The notes: generated by a model not told the origin, from the sequence alone. A DNA stretch of 64,000 nucleotides from JBDSSS01 sp963764195 (GCA_963764195.1 CAVXRG010000003.1:248001-312000), one strand, 5' to 3'. Counted from the stretch's first letter, positions 46,531-55,512 are shown. A program made the numbers and translations.

Positions 46531-47423
46531 CCGCCGTGCCCGCTGCGACCTCGAACGCCGACTACCGTCCTCGCCGGTCCGTGCTCTACCTCCCGGCTTC
46601 CAACGAGCGGGCCCTGGCCAAGGCGAGGACGTTGCCCGTCGACGCCCTCATCCTCGACCTCGAGGACGCCGTTGCGCCGGACGCGAAGGAGGCTGCCCGC
46701 GAGAACGCCTGTGCCGCAGCACGATCCGGCGACTACGGACGACGTGAGCTGACGATCCGGGTCAACGCCATGGGGACGCAGTGGCACGACGCCGACCTGG
46801 CCGCCGCAGCCGCAGCCGGACCCGACGCGATCGTCGTGCCGAAGGTCGGCTCCGCCGAGGAGGTCCGGGCACTCGCCGCGGCGATCGACAAGGCCGGCGC
46901 CCCCGACCGCACCCGGCTCTGGGCGATGGTCGAGACTCCGGTCGCCGTGCTGCACGCCGAGGAGATCGCCCGCGCGTCAGACCGGCTCGACTGCCTCGTG
47001 CTCGGGACCAACGACCTGCTCAAGGAGCTCGGGTCGGTCGCCGTGCCGGGCCGGCAGCCCCTCATCGTGGCGCTCTCCCTCGTCCTGCTCGCAGCGCGGG
47101 CGGCCGGGATCGCCGTCATCGACGGGGTCTACAACGACGTCTCCGACGCCGAGGGCTTCTTCGCCGAGGCGAGGCAGGGCCGCGAGCTGGGGTTCGACGG
47201 CAAGACCCTCATCCACCCCGGCCAGGTCGGCCCGTGCAACGACGTGTTCGCGCCGAGCGAGGCGCAGGTCGCCGACGCGCGCGCCGTCATCGAGGCCTTC
47301 GAGGGGGCGACCGCTGCCGGACGTGGCGTCGTGACCCTCGACGGCCGGCTCATCGAGCAGCTCCACGTCGACACCGCCCACAAGGTGCTCGCGACCGCCG
47401 AGGCGATCGCCGCTCTCGGTTGA
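46527..47423 (+). CDS. HpcH/HpaI family CoA-ester lyase, CitE-like
   Basis: A 298-residue protein of usual CitE-like length. Landmarks are RRSVLYLPASNERALAKART, LDLEDAVAPDAKEAAR, the metal ligand segment LWAMVETPVAVLHAEEIA, and DGKTLIHPGQVGPCNDVFAP. Bacterial homologues act as malyl-CoA lyase, (3S)-malyl-CoA thioesterase or citramalyl-CoA lyase. Paired with the longer lyase it may be the thioesterase partner, as in the ethylmalonyl-CoA pathway; that is inference. GTG start overlaps the upstream stop. A palindrome of the TTCGATGTATC family follows the stop. Confidence 0.83.
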   Translation: MTAVPAATSNADYRPRRSVLYLPASNERALAKARTLPVDALILDLEDAVAPDAKEAARENACAAARSGDYGRRELTIRVNAMGTQWHDADLAAAAAAGPDAIVVPKVGSAEEVRALAAAIDKAGAPDRTRLWAMVETPVAVLHAEEIARASDRLDCLVLGTNDLLKELGSVAVPGRQPLIVALSLVLLAARAAGIAVIDGVYNDVSDAEGFFAEARQGRELGFDGKTLIHPGQVGPCNDVFAPSEAQVADARAVIEAFEGATAAGRGVVTLDGRLIEQLHVDTAHKVLATAEAIAALG

Positions 47424-47441
47424 CCCCCGCCTCTCCCTGTC

Positions 47442-47494
47442 CCGGTTCGATGTATCACCGCGCCCCAGGGGGCCGCGGTGATACATCGAACCGG
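47442..47494. repeat. Long intergenic palindrome with TTCGATGTATC core (copy 2)
   Basis: Two perfect 21-bp arms (47442-47462 and 47474-47494) with an inner CCCC/GGGG step. The outer arm reads CCGGTTCGATGTATC and shares TTCGATGTATC with the palindrome at 21077-21130, while loop-proximal bases differ. It lies 18 bases past the CitE-like stop and about 55 bases before the next gene on the same strand, so here it would be a one-way terminator. Confidence 0.85.
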
Positions 47495-47549
47495 AGGAGG
47501 GGAGGGGCCGCCGGGGAAACCTTCGGGGCCGCTGCGCGTTGGAGCAGGC

Positions 47550-48416
47550 ATGAGCGAGGAGCGGAGGGACCTCGGGTCGGCGCCGCGCGGCGGGGTCAGC
47601 CGCCGCGGCGCGCTCGCGCTCGGCGGAATCGCGGCCGTGGCCGCGGGGACGTATGCCGTCTCGCGTGGACTCGAGCTCCCCTCCCTCCCTGCCGTGTCGG
47701 GCTTCTCGGCCCCAGCGCCACCGGAGCTGCGCGTCGACCCGGTCCCCGTGGAGTGGACGGCCCTGGAGGCCCGTCGGTCGGTGGGCGCGGCCGTGCACGC
47801 CTACGAGGTGACGGGCCGGGAGGCGCGCTACTTCGTCACCCCTGACGTGGCCTCCCGGCTCGAGAGCTGGCTGGCCCTGCACCGGCAGCACGTCGGTCAC
47901 GATCCCGACGAGATCCGCACCTTCGGGGCGTGGGTGCGGGGCAGCTCGACGTCGTGGCACAGCTCCGGGCAGGCCATCGACATCGCCCGCCTGCGGGGTG
48001 GCGGTGCGGACCTGGTCTCGCTGCGGCACGACCAGTGGCGCGATGAGCCCACGGGCGCGCTCAACCGCCGTCTCGCGCTCTACTGGCGCACGGCGGCGGG
48101 CCTGCACCACGAGTTCGCCGACGTGCTCACCTACCTCTTCGACGACGCGCACGCCAACCACATCCACGTCGACGTCGGGAGGTTCGGTCCGGAGCGGCCG
48201 CGGCTGATCCGGCGCTCCCGGGTCCAGGCCCAGGCCGTGCAGGCCATGTGCCGCCACGTCTGGGGCCGGACCGACGTGGAGATCACCGGGGTCTACGACG
48301 ACGCGACCCGGGACGCGACGACCCGGATCCTCGAGCAGGTGGGCGGGCCGGGTGAGCTGGCCGACTCCCGTGCGGCGTGGCAGGCCTTCATGGTGGCGAC
48401 GATGCGCCGGGGGTGA
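47550..48416 (+). CDS. Secreted (Tat) extensin-like / M15-type protein
   Basis: A 288-residue protein. The N terminus has a twin-arginine signal (VSRRGALALGGIAAVAAGT), so export by Tat with the TatB at 37567 is likely. The middle contains a D-Ala-D-Ala carboxypeptidase-like metal site: SSTSWHSSGQAIDIARL (His, Asp) and later ANHIHVDVG (His), as in extensin-like C and M15 domains. The C-terminal ~70 residues resemble a peptidoglycan-binding or helical tail. It likely acts on or binds the cell wall. The ATG at 47550 has GGAGC upstream. One octamer (47651) lies in the signal region. Confidence 0.75.
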   Translation: MSEERRDLGSAPRGGVSRRGALALGGIAAVAAGTYAVSRGLELPSLPAVSGFSAPAPPELRVDPVPVEWTALEARRSVGAAVHAYEVTGREARYFVTPDVASRLESWLALHRQHVGHDPDEIRTFGAWVRGSSTSWHSSGQAIDIARLRGGGADLVSLRHDQWRDEPTGALNRRLALYWRTAAGLHHEFADVLTYLFDDAHANHIHVDVGRFGPERPRLIRRSRVQAQAVQAMCRHVWGRTDVEITGVYDDATRDATTRILEQVGGPGELADSRAAWQAFMVATMRRG

Positions 48417-48444
48417 GGCGCCCGGGCGATCGTAGGATCGGGCC

Positions 48445-49077
48445 ATGAACCCTCGAGGACGCCTGCCGGCGGGCCAGCCGGAGATCCTCACCCCGCTGCT
48501 GCGGCAGCGCGAGAGCATCATGATCTACGACCGCGAGCACGTCCTCTCGGCCGCGACGATGCGCTCGATCCTCGAGGCGGCCCGCTGGGCGCCGTCCGCC
48601 GGCAACTCTCAGCCGTGGGGCTTCATCGTGGGTCTGCGCGGAGACGCCACCCACGCGGGCATGGTCGAGGTGCTCTCGGCCGCCAACCAGGCGTGGGCCC
48701 CCGCCGCCTCGGCGATCATCCTCACGCTCCACCAGGTCGCGACCGACGAGGACCACGAGATCGCCTACAGCGACTACGCGATGTATGACCTCGGTCAGGC
48801 CGTCGCCCACATCACGGTGCAGGCGCGGTCGATGGGGCTGCAGGTGCGTCAGTTCGGCGGCTTCGACCACGCGCTCGCTGCGGAGCGCTTCGCGGTGCCG
48901 GCCCACTGGGCGGTGACGACGGGCATCGCGCTCGGGCTGCCGGCGAGCCACGGCGAGGAGTGGCAGCTGCCCGGCTGGGTGCAGGCCCGCGCCCGGCTGC
49001 CACGCTCGCGGCTGCCGCTCGAGGCCTTCGTCCACTCCGGCGCCTTCGGGCATCCGGCCGGGTTCCTCGACGGCTGA
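48445..49077 (+). CDS. Nitroreductase family flavoprotein
   Basis: A 210-residue protein. The nitroreductase fold is indicated by an N-terminal Arg/Ser segment (LRQRESIMIYD), ILEAARWAPSAGNSQPWGFI, which contacts FMN, and YDLGQAVAHITVQARSMGLQ; the later GxG segment for FMN phosphate is less typical (TTGIALGLPA). It would reduce nitro compounds, quinones or flavins with NAD(P)H; the physiological substrate is unknown. TAGGAT lies six bases before the ATG, so transcription is probably leaderless and separate from the preceding gene. Confidence 0.88.
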   Translation: MNPRGRLPAGQPEILTPLLRQRESIMIYDREHVLSAATMRSILEAARWAPSAGNSQPWGFIVGLRGDATHAGMVEVLSAANQAWAPAASAIILTLHQVATDEDHEIAYSDYAMYDLGQAVAHITVQARSMGLQVRQFGGFDHALAAERFAVPAHWAVTTGIALGLPASHGEEWQLPGWVQARARLPRSRLPLEAFVHSGAFGHPAGFLDG

Positions 49078-49144
49078 GCCGATCGAACGGATCCAGCCGG
49101 CCCCCCGTGCGACGGTCCGGAGGGGGGTCCTCACGGGGCGGCTG

Positions 49145-49177
49145 GGGGAGCTCGCTCCACGAACGAGCGAGCTCCCC
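49145..49177. terminator. Bidirectional terminator between nitroreductase and RIO kinase genes
   Basis: 13-bp perfect stem (49145-49157 with 49165-49177) with a 7-nt loop, between convergent genes. Confidence 0.75.
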
Positions 49178-49194
49178 GCGGGCGTCCGATGCCT

Positions 49195-50073
49195 TCACCA
49201 GCGCGACGTCGCCGCGGCCATGAGGTCGCCGAGCAGCAATCCGCTGTCGACGACGTACCCACGTCGAGTGAACCAGTCACCCATCGTTCGCGCATCCCGT
49301 TCGAGGAACTCCGGCCCGTGCGGGTTGCCGACCACGTCGACGACCTGGGGCCAGTCGATGACGACGAGTCGGTCCCCCTGGAGCAGGACGTTGTAGGGCG
49401 AGAGGTCGCCGTGGGCCCAGCCGAGCTCGGCCACGGCGATCATCACGGCGCGGAGCTGCTCGAACAGGTCGGGCAGCAGGGCGGGGCTCGGCCGAGTGCT
49501 CACCAACCTCGGCGCGGCCTCGCCGTCGGCGGTTCCGATGAACTCCATCAGCATCTCGTCGTCGCCGAGCTGGACCGGGTAGGGGACCGGCAGCTGTCGG
49601 GCCCAGAGCGTGCTCAGCGTGCTGAACTCCGCAGCGGCCCACATGCCCCCGATGAGCTGCTTGCCGAACGCGGTGCGGGTCCGCATGGCACGCATCTCGC
49701 GGGACCGGCGGACCCGCCGACCCTCGAGGTAGCCGGAGTCGCGGTGGAAGAGCCGGTGGTCGGCCGACCGGTAGCGCTTGGCGGCCATCAGGACCTCACG
49801 GTCGGTCCCGGGGACCCACCGGTGGACGAGGTGGACGTCGGCCTCCTTGCCGGTCTTGAGGATGCCGAGGTCCGACTCGACGGCACCGAGGTCGGTGACC
49901 ACCCAGTCCGGGCGGGGTTTCGGACCGTGGGTGGCGCCGTCCCAGCTGGACCACCGATCGCCCTCGGGCGGGGCATCGGGTGAGCTGTCGACGGAGAAGG
50001 CTGCGGAACGGGGCAGGATCAGGTCGGACTCGTCCGAGCCTGTGTCCTCGGTGTGAGAAGCGCTGAATGACAA
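49195..50073 (-). CDS. RIO-type serine protein kinase
   Basis: A 292-residue protein. An acidic tail of ~60 residues precedes a RIO-like kinase core: GILKTGKEADVHLVHRWVPG as ATP-binding segment, VLMAAKRYR with the ATP-site Lys, the catalytic loop LGWAHGDLSPYNVLLQGD and the metal-binding Asp in LVVIDWPQVVD. RIO1 acts in ribosome maturation in eukaryotes and archaea; bacterial members are scattered and poorly studied. The chain is complete. The start is TTG at 50073 with GGGAG five bases upstream, a rare start that may keep expression low. Confidence 0.82.
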   Translation of the reverse strand: MSFSASHTEDTGSDESDLILPRSAAFSVDSSPDAPPEGDRWSSWDGATHGPKPRPDWVVTDLGAVESDLGILKTGKEADVHLVHRWVPGTDREVLMAAKRYRSADHRLFHRDSGYLEGRRVRRSREMRAMRTRTAFGKQLIGGMWAAAEFSTLSTLWARQLPVPYPVQLGDDEMLMEFIGTADGEAAPRLVSTRPSPALLPDLFEQLRAVMIAVAELGWAHGDLSPYNVLLQGDRLVVIDWPQVVDVVGNPHGPEFLERDARTMGDWFTRRGYVVDSGLLLGDLMAAATSRW

Positions 50074-50977
50074 GGGAACTCCCAGGTTGAGGTGAGGTGG
50101 GCTGATGTGCCCGAGACCGTGTCTGACATGTCGCCCTCCTGGGGGTCCGGACGACGGCCGGCGCCGTCGTGTCTCCAGCGAGCATCGCCCACCCCGGGTG
50201 GCCCCGGCAACCGGTTATCCCGCCCGGCGCGCCCGCCCCCGGCGGGTTTCGGCGGCGGGTGTCGCAGCCCTACGGTGGGGGGAGTCGTCTGCCGGAGGGA
50301 GCCAGACCTCACCGGCGTGGCGCTCGAGCAGTGGCTGCCGGTCGACTCCGTCTCCGACCTCCGGGGCTCCCCGTCGACCGGTCCGTGCGGATCCTGCTCC
50401 GCGAGCTGCAGCCCGGACAGCCGGGCCCGGGGACGAGCTGGTTCGTCGTCTCCTCGAACTTCCACGTCTCTCTCCGCGGCGGCGACCACCCCCTCGGTTT
50501 CCCACGGGAGCTCGTGGTCATGCTCGCCCAGGGGCTGGTCGACCAGGTCCTCGAGGGTGACAACGACCTCGTCGTCGACACCGCGTCGATGAGTGCGATC
50601 GGGCTCCCGGCAGGCGGGTTCATCGCCGACACCCTGGCGTTCGGGACCAACGACGTCGTCCACCACGCCAACGACGTCGTCCAGGACCCCCGCGCGGTCA
50701 GACTCGGCGGGCGGCTCACCCCGGATGTCGCGGTCCCCACGGAGATCGGCGCCCCCGAGCCGGCGGGTCGCCGCGCCTCGACGTGATCGAGCCTGACCCG
50801 GCGATGCAGGAGTGACCGAGCCCACAGGTGGTGGGACTCACACGCCTCGGCCGGGCGAGGGCCCGAGCGTGAGCGGCATACTCGACTCGGTCCACAACGC
50901 GCCCGGCAGCCGCCCGGCAGCACGGCGCTGCGTGACCACCAGACGGAACCGACTCGAACGCAAGGCGGCGATCACGC
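50074..50977. other. 900-bp region without an intact gene
   Basis: Besides the esterase-like remnant at 50284-50786 I see the 5' region of the RIO kinase gene, the 5' region of the acyl-CoA dehydrogenase gene and one octamer (50874-50881). Several frames are open but have poor codon patterns. It is the longest stretch of the window without a working gene. Confidence 0.6.
50284..50786 (+). pseudogene. Remnant of an alpha/beta-hydrolase-like esterase, frameshifted
   Basis: One frame reads DLTGVALEQWLPVDSVSDLR and breaks off near 50370; another continues with DRSVRILLRELQPGQPG, SWFVVSSNFHVSLRG, LVDQVLEGDNDLVVDTASM and LAFGTNDVVHHANDVVQDPR. The DNDLVVDTASM and FG-N-VHH-N parts resemble the C-terminal region of large bacterial lipase/esterase-like proteins. 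There is no plausible start or catalytic Ser nucleophile motif. It is best read as a decayed gene inside the otherwise empty region 50074-50977; the identity is tentative. Confidence 0.4.
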
Positions 50978-52186
50978 ATGTCCCGACTCCAGCAGACGGA
51001 GGGGCTCACGGAGGAGCAGGACGAGCTGATCAAGCTCGTGCGAGAGTTCGTCGACGAGCAGATCCTCCCCGTCGCCACCGAGCTCGAGCACCGGGACGAG
51101 TACCCCCAGGACATCGTCGACGGGATGAAGCAGATGGGGATCTTCGGTCTGATGATCCCCGAGGAGTACGGCGGGCTCGGGGAGTCGCTGCTCACCTACG
51201 CCCTGTGCGTCGAGGAGCTCGCACGGGGCTGGATGAGTGTCAGCGGGATCGTCAACACCCACTTCATCGTCGCCTACCTCGTGCTCCAGCACGGCACGGA
51301 GGCGCAGAAGCAGCACTACCTGCCCAAGATGGCCACCGGCGAGATCCGGGGCGCGTTCTCGATGAGCGAGCCCGGGTGCGGTTCGGACGTCGCGGCGATC
51401 AAGACCAAGGCCGTCCGGGTCGGTGAGGAGGACGCCGGGGAGTGGAGCATCACCGGGCAGAAGATGTGGCTCACCAACGGTGGCACGGCCAACCTCGTCG
51501 CGGTCCTCGTCAAGACCGAGACGGGAGAGAACTCGGTCTACCGCAACATGACGACCTTCCTCATCGACAAGCAGTCCGGATTCGGGGAGACGGCTCAGGG
51601 CGTCACCGTGCCGGGCAAGATCGACAAGATGGGCTACAAGGGCGTCGACACGACCGAGCTCATCCTCGACGGGCACCGTACGACCGATGCCCAGATCCTC
51701 GGTGGCGAACCGGGCCGGGGCTTCTACCAGATGATGGACGGCGTCGAGGTCGGCCGCGTCAACGTCGCGGCCCGGGGCTGCGGCGTCGCCCGGCGCGCGT
51801 TCGAGCTCGGCATCACCTACGCGCAGCAGCGGGAGACCTTCGGCAAGAAGATCGTCGACCACCAGGCCGTCCTGTTCCGGCTCGCCGACATGGCGGTCAA
51901 GGTCGAGGCGGCCCACGAGATGATGGTCAAGGCCGCGCGCAAGAAGGACTCGGGGGAGCGCAACGACCTCGAGGCGGGTATGGCGAAGTACCTTGCCTCC
52001 GAATACTGCTCACAGGTGGTCGAGGACAGCTTCCGGATCCACGGCGGCTACGGGTACTCCAAGGAGTACGAGATCGAGCGGCTCTACCGCGAGGCACCGA
52101 TGCTGCTCATCGGCGAGGGCACCGCCGACATCCAGCGGATGATCATCGGTCGCCGTCTCGTCGAGGACTACCGGCTCCGGACCTGA
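50978..52186 (+). CDS. Acyl-CoA dehydrogenase, short/branched-chain type
   Basis: A 402-residue flavoenzyme. It has GLMIPEEYGGLGESLLTYAL, the FAD/substrate segment GAFSMSEPGCGSDVAAIKT, QRETFGKKIVDHQAVLFRLA, and IHGGYGYSKEYEIERLYREA with the catalytic Glu position in LLIGEGTADIQRM. The first oxidation of saturated acyl-CoA is its task, passing electrons to ETF. It differs from the paralogue at 3402 in the active-site region (IGEGT against YEGTR). In other actinomycetes similar enzymes act with MaoC hydratases and CitE-like lyases, which are present at 57226 and 45424-47423. The ribosome-binding site is weak. Confidence 0.9.
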   Translation: MSRLQQTEGLTEEQDELIKLVREFVDEQILPVATELEHRDEYPQDIVDGMKQMGIFGLMIPEEYGGLGESLLTYALCVEELARGWMSVSGIVNTHFIVAYLVLQHGTEAQKQHYLPKMATGEIRGAFSMSEPGCGSDVAAIKTKAVRVGEEDAGEWSITGQKMWLTNGGTANLVAVLVKTETGENSVYRNMTTFLIDKQSGFGETAQGVTVPGKIDKMGYKGVDTTELILDGHRTTDAQILGGEPGRGFYQMMDGVEVGRVNVAARGCGVARRAFELGITYAQQRETFGKKIVDHQAVLFRLADMAVKVEAAHEMMVKAARKKDSGERNDLEAGMAKYLASEYCSQVVEDSFRIHGGYGYSKEYEIERLYREAPMLLIGEGTADIQRMIIGRRLVEDYRLRT

Positions 52187-52254
52187 CCGGACCTGGCCGG
52201 ACCTGAGCGCGGCCGCGACCGCGAGCTCGACGCGAGAAGTGGGAGGATGGGGCC

Positions 52255-52782
52255 ATGAGCCTGCAACCGAAGAGTTCCGGCCGACCCGGATTCGCGACCC
52301 TCTCCCTGGACTACCCGCTGTCCCTCGGTGTCTTCGAGAAGTACGCAGATGCGCAGAAGGCCGTGGACACCCTGTCCGACAAGGAGTTCCCGGTCCAGAA
52401 CTGCCTCATCGTCGGCACCGACCTCAAGCAGGTCGAGCGCGTCACCGCCCGGCTCACGTGGGGACGGGTCGCGCTCGGCGGCCTCTTCTCCGGCCTGTGG
52501 CTGGGACTGTTCGTCGGGCTGATCTTCGCGCTCTTCTCGACGTCGGGCAGCGCGTCCGCCCTGCTCGCCCAGACCGCCCTCTACGGCGCGGCCTTCGGCC
52601 TGGTCTGGGTGCTCATCGGCTACGCGTTCACCCGTGGTGCGCGTGACTTCTCGTCGGTCACCCAGGTCGTCGCCACCCGCTACGAGGTCTTCGTCGAGCA
52701 CAAGTTCGCCCAGCAGGCCCGCGAGATCCTTGCTGCCGAGGGCATCCACGGGCTCGAGCTCCCCCCTCGTCCCCCCTCCTGA
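52255..52782 (+). CDS. General stress / DUF1269-like membrane protein
   Basis: A 175-residue protein. The N-terminal ferredoxin-like part (LGVFEKYADAQKAVDTLSDK, FPVQNCLIVGTDLKQVERV) is typical of the general stress protein 17M family. Two helices follow (ALGGLFSGLWLGLFVGLIFA and LYGAAFGLVWVLIGYAFTRG) and a short C-terminal domain (YEVFVEHKFAQQAREILA). The function is unknown. The ATG follows GGGAGG at a usual distance. Confidence 0.85.
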   Translation: MSLQPKSSGRPGFATLSLDYPLSLGVFEKYADAQKAVDTLSDKEFPVQNCLIVGTDLKQVERVTARLTWGRVALGGLFSGLWLGLFVGLIFALFSTSGSASALLAQTALYGAAFGLVWVLIGYAFTRGARDFSSVTQVVATRYEVFVEHKFAQQAREILAAEGIHGLELPPRPPS

Positions 52783-52864
52783 GCCGGCTCCGGCCCCGCT
52801 CGCGATGCAACGGTCCGGCCGGCCCCGGTGTCCTCAAGGTGTGGGAGCGACCGAGGAGGACGGC

Positions 52865-53968
52865 ATGCAGGCAGGACGTCTCGATGGCGCGGCGGGTGGG
52901 CGACGTCTCGGTCCACGGCAGCTGACCGCTTCGGCCGCCGTCCTCGCTGCCGCGCTGGCCGCCCTCCTCGCCCTCGCGTCGTGCGGCAGGACCGCAGATC
53001 CGGGCGCGAGCGGCCCGGCGGGCACGCGGGTCGCGACGCCGAGCCGGACGGTCACCGACCAGCCCACCGTCGCAGACGGTGGTCTCGCGTGCCCCGCGAC
53101 CATCGAGGACCCGCAGGGTCAGACGGTGCCGCAGCATCCCCAGGGTGTGGACGGCTCGGCTCGACTGCTGCCGGACCGCGCTCCGACCCATCTCGTCGTG
53201 TGCCGGTATCCCGTGACGGTCCTCTCGGCCACGGACCCGCTCACGGCCCCCTTCGCGCTGGCTCGACGCACTCTCGTCGCGGCCCAGGAGGCGAGTGCCG
53301 TCGTCGACGCGCTCACCTGGGCACCGCGCGGGGACGGGTCACCCCGGCCGTGCACGGAGATGGCGGGGGACGAGAGCGCCTACCTCGTCGGCGCCTCCTA
53401 CGACGACGCGACCGTCTGGGTCGCCGCCAAGGCCGACGCCAACAGCTGCTCCGGAGCGACGAACGGGGACTTCCTCTCGCGCGCCCCGGTCGGGATCACG
53501 CTCGACGAGCGCTTCGGCAACCGCTCGCGTCCGTCGCGGCTGTCCGGCCCGTGCGGCGACTGGTCGGTGGGCCGGCTCGGTGACGACACGAGCCTCGCCC
53601 CCGCGGGCGAGCCCGGGGTGACCGTCTGCCGGGACACGGCCTCCGGTGGGCCGGCCGCCACGTCGCTCGAGCGGCCCGCGGCGGGCGCCGTGCTCACCGC
53701 CCTGCGCGCCCTGCCCACCGCCCGGGGCGACGCGACCTGCCCGATGCACCGGGCCACCGTCGACCGCGACTTCCGGCTCGTCCTGACGTATGCCGCGGGG
53801 CCCTCGGTGTCGATCGGGGTGCGGCCCGGCTGCACGCCCCCGGTCGTCGGGGGCTATCTGGCCTCCGGGGACGAGGGGGCGGCCAGTGATCTCGTCGACC
53901 TCGTCGAGACCTCGAGCCCCCCCGTCCCCGGCCCGGACCCCGACGGGGCCGTGTCGAGCTCGCGCTGA
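52865..53968 (+). CDS. Lipoprotein of unknown function
   Basis: A 367-residue secreted protein. The signal LTASAAVLAAALAALLALAS ends in a lipobox ALASC with Cys near residue 36. The mature part has several Cys likely in disulfides (GGLACPATIED, VVCRYPV, RPCTEM, NSCSGA, SGPCGDW, VTVCRDT, ATCPMHR, RPGCTPP) and no domain I recognise; the repeated pattern of small Cys-containing blocks suggests two similar halves. The ATG at 52865 has GAGGAGG five bases upstream. It is convergent with pepP, 26 bases apart, with no good terminator. Confidence 0.75.
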   Translation: MQAGRLDGAAGGRRLGPRQLTASAAVLAAALAALLALASCGRTADPGASGPAGTRVATPSRTVTDQPTVADGGLACPATIEDPQGQTVPQHPQGVDGSARLLPDRAPTHLVVCRYPVTVLSATDPLTAPFALARRTLVAAQEASAVVDALTWAPRGDGSPRPCTEMAGDESAYLVGASYDDATVWVAAKADANSCSGATNGDFLSRAPVGITLDERFGNRSRPSRLSGPCGDWSVGRLGDDTSLAPAGEPGVTVCRDTASGGPAATSLERPAAGAVLTALRALPTARGDATCPMHRATVDRDFRLVLTYAAGPSVSIGVRPGCTPPVVGGYLASGDEGAASDLVDLVETSSPPVPGPDPDGAVSSSR

Positions 53969-53994
53969 CACGGGGTCAGGTCAGCGGTCGGAGC

Positions 53995-55512
53995 TCAGCG
54001 GTCGGCCGACCAGGTCCGGGCGATCCACGCCTCGACGTCCGCGCTGGTGCGGGGCATCGCGGCAGACAGGTTCTCGCAGCCGTCCTCGGTGATGAGGATG
54101 TCGTCCTCGATGCGGACCCCGTTGCCGCGGAAGGCAGCCGGGACCAGCTCGTCGTCGGCCTTGAAGTAGAGACCGGGCTCGACGGTGAGGATCATCCCCG
54201 GCTCGAGCACCGCGTCGGAGTACTGCTCGCGGGTCGCGAGGGCGCAGTCGTGGACGTCGATGCCGAGGTGGTGGCTCGTGCCGTGAACCATCCACCGACG
54301 GTGGTACTGGCCGTGCTCTGCGTCAAGGGTGCCCTCGACGTCGACCCCGTCGGGCAGCAGGCCCCAGCGGTGGAGGTGCTCGGCGATGACTCGGATCGAG
54401 GCCTTGTGGATGTCGGAGAACCGGTTGCCCGGCCTGGCGGCCGCGATCCCGGCCTCCTGGGCGGCATACACGGCGTCGTAGATCTCGCGCTGGGCGTCGG
54501 TGAAGGTGCCGCTCACCGGCAGGGTCCGGGTGATGTCGGCGGTGAAGAGCGAGTCGACCTCGACGCCCGCGTCGAGCAGGAGCAGGTCGCCCTCGGCGAT
54601 GTCACCGGTGTTCTTGATCCAGTGCAGGGTGTTGGCGTGGTCGCCGCTCGCGCAGATCGAGTCGTAGCCGATGCCGTTGCCGTGGTGACGGGCGTGCAGG
54701 CCGAAGACCCCCTCGACCCACCGCTCGCCGCGGCCCCGGCGCACGGCCTCGGGGAGGTCGGCGATGACGGCCTCGAAGCCGAGGTGGGTGCCAGCGACCG
54801 CCGAGCGCATCTGCTCGACCTCCCACTCGTCCTTGACCATCCGCAGGTGGGAGAGGAAGGCCGCGAGCTCGTCGTCGGCCTGGTGGGCCGTCTCCTGCCC
54901 TTCCTCCGCGGACTGCGCGTCGGCGGCCGAGCTGGCCCGGGCCCGGTCGACGGTGGCCGCGACCTCGGGGTCGGCGTCCCGCACGACGCGGACGGTGACC
55001 TCGCCCGCGTCCTTGGCGACGGCGTCGGCGAAGTCGTCGATGTGGCGCGCGCCGATGCCGAGCTCGGACTCGACGTCGGCGATCGTCGGACGAGCCCCGA
55101 CCCAGAACTCGCCGTAACGGGCGTCCCCGAAGAACTCGTCGGTGTCGCGCCCGGCGAGGGGCCGGAAGTAGAGGACGGCCTCGTGACCGCTGTCGCCGCG
55201 GGGCTCGAGCACGAGGACGGCGTCGGGCTCGCGGTCGCCGCCGAGCCCGGTGAGGTGGGCGAAGGCGCTGTGCGGGCGGAAGACGTAGTCGCAGTCGTTG
55301 CTGCGGACCTTGAGACCGCCGGCCGGGACGACGAGGCGCTCGCCGGGGAAGCGGGCGCTCACGGCCTCGCGCCGCGCGGGCGTGAAGCGGGATGCCTCGG
55401 ACGGTGGGGTGCTGCCCTCCGGTCGGGGAGCCCAACCGCTCGCCACGAAGGCGCGGAACTCGTCGGTCGTCGGGCGGGCGCGGTTCTCTGCCGGCTTCTG
55501 GTCTTCACTCAT
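53995..55512 (-). CDS. pepP: Xaa-Pro aminopeptidase (M24B)
   Basis: A 505-residue protein of AMP-N plus M24 layout. The metal ligands can be followed: Asp in LLLLDAGVEVD, Asp in FTADITRTLP, His in HGTSHHLGIDVHD, Glu in LTVEPGLYF and Glu in VRIEDDILI. It removes N-terminal residues before proline, with two Mn2+ ions, in the cytoplasm. The ATG at 55512 is preferred; the frame extends 15 codons further without conserved sequence. One octamer lies in it (54462). Confidence 0.92.
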   Translation of the reverse strand: MSEDQKPAENRARPTTDEFRAFVASGWAPRPEGSTPPSEASRFTPARREAVSARFPGERLVVPAGGLKVRSNDCDYVFRPHSAFAHLTGLGGDREPDAVLVLEPRGDSGHEAVLYFRPLAGRDTDEFFGDARYGEFWVGARPTIADVESELGIGARHIDDFADAVAKDAGEVTVRVVRDADPEVAATVDRARASSAADAQSAEEGQETAHQADDELAAFLSHLRMVKDEWEVEQMRSAVAGTHLGFEAVIADLPEAVRRGRGERWVEGVFGLHARHHGNGIGYDSICASGDHANTLHWIKNTGDIAEGDLLLLDAGVEVDSLFTADITRTLPVSGTFTDAQREIYDAVYAAQEAGIAAARPGNRFSDIHKASIRVIAEHLHRWGLLPDGVDVEGTLDAEHGQYHRRWMVHGTSHHLGIDVHDCALATREQYSDAVLEPGMILTVEPGLYFKADDELVPAAFRGNGVRIEDDILITEDGCENLSAAMPRTSADVEAWIARTWSADR

